Origin: Caryophanales bacterium UBA6768
Lineage (GTDB): Bacteria; Bacillota; Bacilli; Bacillales_D; Amphibacillaceae
Length of the DNA: 10,783 nucleotides
Direction: 5' to 3'
Assembly (NCBI GenBank): GCA_002453315.1
Contig: DKGO01000152.1
Coordinates: 1-10,783, forward strand
How positions within the stretch are numbered: the first letter of the stretch is position 1; each line of letters starts with the position of its first letter. The notes under the pieces are model-generated. The model worked only from the letters and a program-made list of their open reading frames with translations, did no database searches and had not been told where the DNA came from. A program made the translations under genes and the position numbers. Positions 5,869 to 10,783 of the stretch are shown one piece after another.

Positions 5869-7206
5869 ATGGAGACAAATGTAACGTTACGAGAAAAAGC
5901 GACTTACGCGAACAGTTTATTAGGTCAAAATTTAATTTACAGCTTCATGGCCATGTATATTATGTTCTTTTTTACCGACCTATTAAGTATTCCGGCAGTG
6001 ACAGTCACAGTTATTGTTGTGATAGCAAGTTTATGGGATGCGATAAATGACCCCATCATGGGAATGATTGCAGATAAAACACGAACAAAATGGGGTAAAT
6101 TTCGCCCTTATTTAATCTTTGCACCGATTATTTTACTTTTTACGACAACACTTTGTTTTGTACAATTTAATGTTGGAACAACTGCAACAATTATTCTCGC
6201 AGCAGCATTTTATATTTTATGGGGGATGACATATACCGTTATTGACATTCCAATTTGGGCAATCTCTGCTGTCGTTTCAAAAAAGTCAGCTGAAAGAAAC
6301 ACAATGGTCACATTGGGAAAGATTGGTAGCATTATCGGGACAGCCGCTGTTACTGTTGGGAGTATCCTTGTCATTAATATGTTTGGGGGCGAACGGTCTG
6401 CCACAGCCTTTACGATGACGGCTCTCATTATTGCTGCCATTGCAGGCATTACCATTTTCCTTGCAGGTACCACTTTACGGGAAAGAATTACGCCAGTGAA
6501 AGAGGCAGTTCCCTTTAAACAAAATATCAAGACACTTACAACGAACAAACCGCTCTTCTTATTGCTTATTACAATTTTGTTCATTAATTTAGTGAATGCC
6601 ATTCGACAAGCTGCTCAAATGTATTTTGTCGTTTATGTGTGGGGCGATTCAGGACTACTTACACTTGTTGGGGCAAGCCTTGTCATCGGAATGATTTCCG
6701 GCATGGCAATTACCCCACCATTAATGAAAAAATATAACAAGAAGCAACTGTTTATCTGGACATGTGTTTTCGGAGGTATCATTAGTGTCGTCCCATTTTT
6801 TACTGGTAGTGATAATATTACGATGACCCTTATTTTAATAGGAATTAGCTTCTTCTTTTCAGGAATTACCATGATTGTTAGTACATCAATGCTCATTGAT
6901 GCTGTCGATTACTCTGAATGGAAATTAGGCTTTCGTGGAGAAGGCATCATTTTTTCAATTAACACGTTTGTCGTAAAATTAAGTGGCACCCTTGGCAGGG
7001 GAATATTAGGGCTTGGACTCATCCTAATGGGCTATACAGAAGGCCAAGAAAGAACAGCCACATTAGTGACTGGTTTTAACGCTTTGATTTTTTTAATCCC
7101 AGGAATCTTATTTATTTTAACAATTATTCCATTAATTTTTTACCACATCTCTGAGGAACAACAGGTAAGTATTAATAAAATGCTCGAAGAAAAATATGAA
7201 CAATAA
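5869..7206 (+). CDS. GPH family (MelB/YnaJ-like) sugar:cation symporter
   Basis: A 445-residue protein with about twelve membrane helices, of the glycoside-pentoside-hexuronide:cation symporter family within the MFS fold. The signature region WDAINDPIMGMIADKTRTKW then GKFRPYL (residues 56-82) is present. D57 and D61 align with the two Asp residues that bind the coupling cation in MelB. The second-half motif DAVDYSEWKLGFRGEG is also intact. Such proteins carry melibiose, xylosides, glucuronides or hexuronates with Na+ or H+. No glycosidase or sugar-catabolic gene accompanies it here, so the substrate is open. An in-frame ATG at 5839 has no SD; ATG 5869 has AAGGGG 6 nt upstream and is used. The cre-like box upstream suggests repression by preferred carbon sources. 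Confidence 0.9.
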   Translation: METNVTLREKATYANSLLGQNLIYSFMAMYIMFFFTDLLSIPAVTVTVIVVIASLWDAINDPIMGMIADKTRTKWGKFRPYLIFAPIILLFTTTLCFVQFNVGTTATIILAAAFYILWGMTYTVIDIPIWAISAVVSKKSAERNTMVTLGKIGSIIGTAAVTVGSILVINMFGGERSATAFTMTALIIAAIAGITIFLAGTTLRERITPVKEAVPFKQNIKTLTTNKPLFLLLITILFINLVNAIRQAAQMYFVVYVWGDSGLLTLVGASLVIGMISGMAITPPLMKKYNKKQLFIWTCVFGGIISVVPFFTGSDNITMTLILIGISFFFSGITMIVSTSMLIDAVDYSEWKLGFRGEGIIFSINTFVVKLSGTLGRGILGLGLILMGYTEGQERTATLVTGFNALIFLIPGILFILTIIPLIFYHISEEQQVSINKMLEEKYEQ

Positions 7207-7667
7207 TGCCCTTTGATTTTTGATAATTAAAATCACATAACAGCGATAGGAATACTTTTAATAAAGGGTCATTACTTATCAAGAAAACCTTAACAGCATT
7301 TAAATTCACGAGTTAAATTACAAACTAATTTCCTATTATCTTCTTGGAAAAACAATGTAAAAATAAAAGGGGTGCACATCAATTCTAATTAGTTCGGTTT
7401 AGAAGTACAGAACATCGATTTAAAACTTGTATTAAACCACTATTTATATTTGTTTTACGGATATAAATACATCATAATTATAAAGTCATTTAACATATTA
7501 ATTAACGATATAAAATGTAATTTTTCTAATATTTAATTCCAACCGTTACATTATATGAATTTAAGGTTATTCGAACTTTATGTTAAACTGTATATGAGTG
7601 ATTTAAGTTAGAGTATTAAATAAACGAGCCATATTGCTGAATAAAACAAAACGGGAACAAATGAATA
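7207..7667. other. AT-rich spacer before the fluoride riboswitch
   Basis: No gene is seen. Just after the transporter stop, AATGCCCTTT (7205-7214) can pair with AAAGGGTCATT (7263-7273) with one bulged T. Inside it is a smaller hairpin, TGATTTT (7214-7220) with AAAATCA (7229-7235), sharing T7214. Neither is followed by a T-run, so termination there is doubtful. TATTTATAT (7441-7449) and ATATAAATA (7461-7469) form another AT-only inverted repeat, possibly by chance. The riboswitch promoter must lie here, but no site is convincing. Confidence 0.45.
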
Positions 7668-7712
7668 GGTGATGGAGTTCACCCTAACCGCCTATGGCTA
7701 ATGACTCCTGCC
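7668..7712 (+). promoter_or_regulatory. Fluoride riboswitch (crcB motif) aptamer
   Basis: The sequence has the conserved crcB-motif blocks. GGTG (7668-7671) pairs with CACC (7680-7683), enclosing ATGGAGTT. Then come the CTAACC joining bases, a short GCC/GGC stem (7690-7692, 7696-7698), and TAATGACTCC. Loop bases GGAGT (7674-7678) can pair with ACTCC (7704-7708) to form the pseudoknot that closes around fluoride and its magnesium ions. The site lies directly upstream of two crcB genes, the classic arrangement. The ACTCC strand is also the 5' arm of the terminator, so ligand binding and termination exclude each other: fluoride should switch the genes on. Confidence 0.95.
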
Positions 7713-7744
7713 GGTGTATTAACTGGCAGGAGTCTATTTATTTT
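7703..7744 (+). terminator. Fluoride-riboswitch expression platform (terminator)
   Basis: GACTCCTGCC (7703-7712) pairs perfectly with GGCAGGAGTC (7725-7734), and the stem can extend three pairs into the loop. The following TATTTATTTT is U-rich but interrupted by A. The hairpin ends 11 nt before the AAGAAGGAGG ribosome site of the first crcB gene, which is left free, so control should be by transcription termination, not by masking the SD. Its 5' arm contains the pseudoknot strand of the aptamer. Confidence 0.88.
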
Positions 7745-7760
7745 AAGAAGGAGGAATAAA

Positions 7761-8135
7761 ATGCTTTATATTTTAGTTGGATTATCAGGTGCAATGGGCG
7801 CTATTTTAAGATATCTAATTAGTATCTTATTTTTTGCAAACAATATTTTTCCATTTACCACATTAACAGTAAATTTATTAGGAAGTTTTTTGTTAGCTTG
7901 GTTAACTACTGTTTTATTTAAAAAAATTCCTGTCTCACAATTAATAGTAAGTGCAATAGGTACAGGATTTGTTGGCTCATTTACAACATTTTCCGCATTA
8001 AGTATAGAAACAGTTGAATTGTTCAAAGCAGGGTACGTACTTTTGGGGATTGTTTATGTAGTTGTAAGTATTTCAGGAGGACTTCTAATGAGTCGGTTGG
8101 GATTTCAGGTAAGTAAGGAAGTGGAAAAAGCATAA
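7761..8135 (+). CDS. crcB: Fluoride ion channel CrcB/Fluc, first subunit
   Basis: A 124-residue protein with four membrane helices and the CrcB/Fluc signature GSFTTFSAL (72-80), the N-terminal G-x-x-GAxxRY region (R17) and the pore Asn (N38 in TVNLLGS). Fluc proteins form dual-topology dimers that export fluoride through narrow pores. The second Phe of the usual TTFSTF box is Leu here (L80), while the partner gene keeps it, a sign of specialised subunits. The start is ATG 7761, with AAGAAGGAGG at 7745-7754. Earlier in-frame codons lie inside the riboswitch terminator. The stop codon shares one base with the next ATG (TAATG). The gene is controlled by the fluoride riboswitch. Confidence 0.94.
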   Translation: MLYILVGLSGAMGAILRYLISILFFANNIFPFTTLTVNLLGSFLLAWLTTVLFKKIPVSQLIVSAIGTGFVGSFTTFSALSIETVELFKAGYVLLGIVYVVVSISGGLLMSRLGFQVSKEVEKA

Positions 8136-8500
8136 TGATTTTAAATTTAATATTAGTTGGTATTGGTGGATTTTTTGGAGCAATCTCCCGTCTTTTGATT
8201 AGTGAATTTCTAAATAAATCATCTAAGCCTATACCACTTGGGACTCTTACAGCTAACTTATCGGGTTCATTCCTTATAGGTTTAATCACTGGTCTGAATT
8301 CGAATGAAATGATTGCCTTATTATTTGGTGCAGGATTTTTAGGTTCCTACACAACCTTTTCCACGTTTAAGTTAGAGATGATACAAATTCATTTTAAAAA
8401 ATATCAAAAAGTATTTATCACCTATTTAATAATGACTTATGGTTTAGGTATTATTCTTGCTTATTTAGGATATATGATTGGTTTATTCTTTTTCAATTAA
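8135..8500 (+). CDS. crcB: Fluoride ion channel CrcB/Fluc, second subunit
   Basis: A 121-residue protein with four helices, motif GSYTTFSTF (70-78) with both pore Phe positions filled (F75, F78), N41 in the TANLSGS helix, and GGFFGAISR at the N-terminus. It is clearly related to the upstream subunit but divergent from it, so the pair probably forms a heterodimer, as known for tandem Fluc genes in Firmicutes. The ATG overlaps the preceding stop by one base, with AAGGAAGTGG upstream as ribosome site, so translation is probably coupled. A hairpin terminator follows 33 bp after the stop. Confidence 0.94.
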   Translation: MILNLILVGIGGFFGAISRLLISEFLNKSSKPIPLGTLTANLSGSFLIGLITGLNSNEMIALLFGAGFLGSYTTFSTFKLEMIQIHFKKYQKVFITYLIMTYGLGIILAYLGYMIGLFFFN

Positions 8501-8533
8501 CAGGCATTGTAACATAAAGATAATGCAGTTTTA

Positions 8534-8564
8534 AGAACTTGGACTCCCCGAGTTCTATTTTAAA
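8534..8564 (+). terminator. Intrinsic terminator after the crcB pair
   Basis: AGAACTTGG (8534-8542) pairs with CCGAGTTCT (8548-8556), with one T-G pair and a 5-nt loop, and is followed by ATTTTAAA. The U-run is short, so efficiency may be moderate. The position, 33 bp after the second crcB stop, fits. Confidence 0.7.
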
Positions 8565-8744
8565 TATCCTATTTTAAATAATTAATATCGTTTAAATTGA
8601 AATTGACTTTTCTACCTACTTTTAAGAAATGTAATAGAAACAATACTAAAAAATGCACTGCATAATGTCAGCCAAATTTAACCTTGATTAACTACCTAAC
8701 TTACAACCGTACAAAAATTATTTCACGCCTGTAATTTGGGATGT

Positions 8745-8772
8745 TAATGATGGTGTAAAATAACCATCATTA
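8745..8772. repeat. 10-bp perfect hairpin in the convergent spacer
   Basis: TAATGATGGT (8745-8754) is the exact reverse complement of ACCATCATTA (8763-8772), with an 8-nt loop. It lies between genes that converge on it. Neither strand has a real T-run after the stem, so a terminator role is possible but weak. Confidence 0.5.
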
Positions 8773-8909
8773 TTCTTAGTAAAATTCATATTTTGAAAAA
8801 TTAGTTACACCAGTATTAATTATTTAAATTAAAATATTAAAAAAGGAGTTGAAGTATCCAAGTTCTTAATTATATTATTCTTATATCACAATCGCCCCCT
8901 TTTCCTGGG

Positions 8910-9464
8910 TTATTCATAGCCACCTTTTGCCTTTGGAAGTTCGTGGTACTCATCTTTATTTTTAATTTTACTGAATGCGAAATTTCGTAATTTAAAAAAC
9001 TGTTTCGCATCTTCAGTTGGCTCACAATGTTTTCCTGAAATGATATGACTTACCGTTTTGTTATCAAATGTAATTTCCCATTTATCCTCTTCGTAAGGGA
9101 TTTGCTCACACATCTGCCCGTCTTTCGGTTCAGGGACGAATTGTTTTGGGTTCGTAATGTTTATTTCCTTCATTTTTTCGTAAATTTCAACCATCTCTTC
9201 ATCTGTTAATGCTATATCGGCCGTTACTGTTCCATCTTCAATTAAATCTTTGGTCACTGTTCCGTCGTAAGTATTGATATTACCTTTCATCCCATAACCA
9301 AATGAAACGGAAAACCCAAAATTACTCGGCATATCATCTGGCATAGTTTGTTCTGTTGGATTGGTTTTGGTAGAGGAAGAGATTTCATTTTTTGATGAAT
9401 TTTCTCCTGCACAGCCAATCAGGAAAATTGTGATTACTATCAATATTACAGTTAACCTTTCCAC
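8910..9464 (-). CDS. Putative lipoprotein of unknown function
   Basis: A 184-residue protein with a short signal peptide and the lipobox LIGC (Cys18), so it should be lipid-anchored on the outer face of the membrane. A Ser/Thr/Asn-rich linker (about 20-48) is followed by a globular domain. That domain has FGFSVSFGYGMKGNINTYDGT (two parts: FGFSVSFGYG at 49-58, then a beta-like stretch) and an acidic helix near 88-102. Two further Cys (C119, C147) could form a disulfide. I do not recognise the family with certainty; similar small lipoproteins occur in Bacillaceae. The start is GTG 9464, with AGGGGAG 5 nt upstream on the minus strand. No partner gene is evident; the broken toxin gene lies upstream on the same strand, about 70 bp away. 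Confidence 0.75.
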   Translation of the reverse strand: MERLTVILIVITIFLIGCAGENSSKNEISSSTKTNPTEQTMPDDMPSNFGFSVSFGYGMKGNINTYDGTVTKDLIEDGTVTADIALTDEEMVEIYEKMKEINITNPKQFVPEPKDGQMCEQIPYEEDKWEITFDNKTVSHIISGKHCEPTEDAKQFFKLRNFAFSKIKNKDEYHELPKAKGGYE

Positions 9465-9482
9465 CCTATCTCCCCTTACTTG

Positions 9483-9494
9483 TAGAATATTCTA
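9483..9494. promoter_or_regulatory. 12-bp perfect palindrome upstream of the lipoprotein gene
   Basis: TAGAATATTCTA is its own reverse complement and lies 18 bp before the lipoprotein start. On the minus strand TAGAAT could be a -10 element, with TTCAAT 18 nt upstream as a weak -35. The palindrome could therefore be an operator over the promoter. Both roles are inferred from the motif and position. Confidence 0.35.
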
Positions 9495-9536
9495 TAACAA
9501 TTTGGCTCTATTATTGAATTACCTTATTCGCCTACG

Positions 9537-9853
9537 TTAAGACCGCGATGGTAATATATTAATGACATCCATTGTTTCTTCGTCTTCATAAACCATATAG
9601 AAAATCAAATACGACTTTTTCCGTATGTAAGACAACGAAATCCTCTAAAAGAACCATCTTCAACTTTTTCCCGCATACGGAAAAGATGATAACAGGTGAT
9701 CAATTTCATCAATCATGTTATCCTTCATTGGAAAAACCATCATTCAAGCACATCTACTCCTAGATCCACAAAGAAATCCTGAATTTGATCCAAGTATTTG
9801 TTAAATTCCTTCGTAAAATAAACCGAAAGATTCTGATCACTTTCTTTGTTCAT
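9537..9853 (-). pseudogene. Degraded RelE/ParE-type toxin gene (three frameshifts)
   Basis: Starting at ATG 9853, 17 nt inside the antitoxin gene and after GGAG, the frame reads MNKESDQNLSVYFTKEF... and stops at 9740. The same protein then continues in the next frame (FPMKDNMIDEIDHLLSSFPY), shifts again near the A5 run at about 9663-9667 to EDGSFRGFRCLTYGKSR, and shifts once more near 9610 to YLIFYMVYEDEETMDVINI, ending PSRS at 9537. Joined, these give about 105 residues with the layout of RelE/ParE toxins: N-terminal helices, an R-x-L-x-x-G-x-x-R-Y-like strand and a final Y-M-V-Y-E-D-E-E ... V-I-N-I-L strand. The net indels are -1, +1 and -1. Active toxins of this type cut mRNA at the ribosome or poison gyrase; this one cannot be made. 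Confidence 0.8.
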
Positions 9854-10037
9854 CCCTTAACTCCTTAAGTTCTTTTACTGTATAGCGTTCCATGTCTGGA
9901 TTATCCAGGTAACGTTGAAGTAATTCCTTTAATTGTGGATATACTTCGATTTCCAGTGCTAAATTATTAAATCTTTCATTCACAGAATCCGTATCGTGAA
10001 CTTCCAAGGAGTTTAGTTTCTCATCGACAACAACCAT
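9837..10037 (-). CDS. Antitoxin-like protein of a RelE/ParE-type toxin-antitoxin pair
   Basis: A 66-residue acidic protein, predicted mostly helical (VNERFNNLALEIEVYPQLKE, then the tail ERYTVKELKELRDEQRK). It is intact and overlaps the downstream toxin start by 17 bp, the usual antitoxin-first arrangement. The C-terminal part would be the toxin-binding tail. I cannot name the antitoxin family; no clear ribbon-helix-helix or Phd motif is seen at the N-terminus. ATG 10037 lies 12 nt after an AGGTGAT SD, which is long. A different-frame ATG at 10046 is better placed but opens only a 10-codon frame. So the N-terminus may be altered, or a mini-ORF may precede the gene. With the toxin broken it is an orphan antitoxin. 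Confidence 0.65.
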   Translation of the reverse strand: MVVVDEKLNSLEVHDTDSVNERFNNLALEIEVYPQLKELLQRYLDNPDMERYTVKELKELRDEQRK

Positions 10038-10090
10038 TCTTTCATTTTTATCACCTACCCATTATATTTCACCCCAATTTATTTAACCTT

Positions 10091-10099
10091 AGTATATCA
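10091..10099 (-). promoter_or_regulatory. Candidate promoter of the toxin-antitoxin locus
   Basis: The minus strand reads TGATATACT, an extended -10 (TGn) with TATACT at 10096-10091, some 54 nt before the antitoxin start. Its -35 region is poor. A second -10 candidate, TATAAT at 10066-10061, is a perfect hexamer but would leave a very short leader. Antitoxin autorepression would be expected here from knowledge of such loci; no clear operator is seen. Confidence 0.35.
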
Positions 10100-10147
10100 C
10101 AAATCAGACCTGTTCCATCCATTTACTCTCAATTTAAATTGCAAACT

Positions 10148-10701
10148 TTAAAAGTATTTACTATAAAAGTCATGTCTTAATTTTCCGCTAAGATGTGCGA
10201 ATATCCTTGTTGTTTCATTTTTTTCATGACCAAGAAGACTTTGAATTATTTCAAGTGGAGCACCATTATCAACCATATGTGTTACATAGTTGTGGCGCAA
10301 TTGGTGTGGATGAATTGTTTTTTTGATACCTGCCCTATTAGAGATACGTTTAATAACATACCTTAGTGAATCCACACTCATCCGTCTATTCGAGTTACGT
10401 TCTGTTACAAATAAACAGTCTCCCCATCACGTTTCTCAAGATACCTTTTCAACCAAATGCTACAACGTATATTAAAATAAACTTCTCTTTCTTTATCACC
10501 TTTCCCGTGTACAATAACGGAATTTCCTATCAAATTAATATCTTCCTTGTTTAATTTTGCAATTTCTCCAATTCTACAGCCAGTTGAATAAAAAAACTCG
10601 AATAAGGCATTTTCCATCGGAGTATGACATCCTTCACGAAGATGCTCAATTTCTTGTTTGGACAGAAACTGGAATCTGTAACAAAAATAGACACAACTCA
10701 A
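10148..10701 (-). pseudogene. Broken tyrosine recombinase/integrase (XerC/D-like), catalytic domain only
   Basis: Two frames together make one catalytic domain. The upstream one (10701 to 10405) has RFQFLSKQEIEHLREGC, the box I Arg in STGCRIGEIAKLN and the beta-hairpin Lys in HGKGDKEREVYF. The downstream one (up to 10148) continues as LFVTERNSNRRMSVDSLRYV and holds HPHQLRH (box II His/Arg) and LLGHEK. A one-base deletion at the GGGG run (complement of 10422-10425) joins them. The usual I/Y-Y-A/T-H catalytic tyrosine is Phe here (TRIFAHLSG), so the protein would be dead even in frame. The N-terminal core-binding domain is not visible; residues like PVIFIEL in another frame near 10690-10720 hint at one more shift. 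The gene may continue past the window. Confidence 0.85.
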
Positions 10702-10783
10702 TAAAAATAACGGGTTCTGTTTTAAAGTACAAAACGTAAAAAAGAATTAGAAATATCAACCTAATTAGGGTTTACTGAACATC

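Larger units (their letters stand above)
8501..8909. other. AT-rich convergent spacer between crcB and the lipoprotein gene
   Basis: No gene is seen on either strand. The spacer contains the crcB terminator and a 10-bp hairpin at 8745-8772. TTAAGAACTTGG (8531-8542) is exactly inverted as CCAAGTTCTTAA at 8860-8871. A good-looking ribosome site, AAAAAAGGAG (8839-8848), has no usable start or frame after it, which suggests decayed coding sequence or chance. Confidence 0.5.

Noticed and set aside
6210..6896. Two minus-strand frames opposite the GPH symporter
   Set aside because: They are mirror frames of hydrophobic codons in a strong plus-strand gene and have no start signals.
7205..7273. Terminator for the GPH symporter
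   Set aside because: The stems are possible but lack a following T-run, and the outer pair needs a bulge and a loop of nearly 50 nt, so I list it only as spacer structure.
7766..8289. Two minus-strand frames opposite the crcB genes
   Set aside because: They are antisense shadows; the plus-strand proteins carry the full Fluc signatures.
8839..8871. Small gene after the AAAAAAGGAG sequence
   Set aside because: The only nearby start-like codon (TTG) opens a frame of six codons before TAA.
9572..9763. 63-codon plus-strand frame in the toxin region
   Set aside because: The minus strand in this stretch can be rebuilt into a RelE/ParE-type toxin, while the plus-strand frame resembles nothing and has no SD.

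Overview
The window looks like chromosomal DNA from a low-GC Bacillaceae, in the Bacillus/Virgibacillus/Oceanobacillus range. The evidence is strong AGGAGG-type ribosome binding sites, AT-rich spacers, DUF2512 (YndM-like), ECF sigma/ZAS anti-sigma and tandem crcB genes, a cre-like box, and an intergenic repeat core (ACTCCTGTGGGAAAGC ... CCCACGG) of a kind common in that family. The species cannot be named from the sequence alone.

Left part, minus strand (1-2176): the 5' part of a DUF2512 membrane protein, a YfiH/PgeF-type 'polyphenol oxidase' fold enzyme, and a TDT/SLAC1-type transporter. An 11-bp inverted repeat lies across the ribosome binding site of the DUF2512 gene.

Centre-left, plus strand (2423-5371): a compact four-gene operon. 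It encodes an ECF sigma factor, its zinc-finger membrane anti-sigma factor, a polytopic membrane protein built from three copies of a TM2-like unit, and a LiaF/DUF5668-like membrane protein with a large extracytoplasmic domain. Two of the junctions are ATGA overlaps. A good intrinsic terminator closes the operon. It probably senses and answers an envelope signal, with the last two genes as accessory or output proteins. A 175-bp MITE with 12-bp terminal inverted repeats and a perfect 8-bp target duplication has inserted into the tail of that terminator.

Centre (5757-7206): a cre-like catabolite-control box precedes a GPH/MelB-family sugar:cation symporter that stands alone.

Centre-right (7668-8556): a textbook fluoride (crcB) riboswitch with its terminator expression platform controls two overlapping fluoride-channel genes. 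This is a complete fluoride-resistance unit, probably a heterodimeric Fluc.

Right part, minus strand (8910-10701): an unrecognised lipoprotein gene, then degraded accessory DNA. This holds a RelE/ParE-type toxin broken by three frameshifts, its intact overlapping antitoxin, and a XerC/D-like tyrosine recombinase that is frameshifted and has Phe at the catalytic Tyr position. It reads as the worn edge of an old integrated element.

Nothing here is clearly a new defence or biosynthetic system. The least described unit is the sigma/anti-sigma operon with the triplicated membrane protein.
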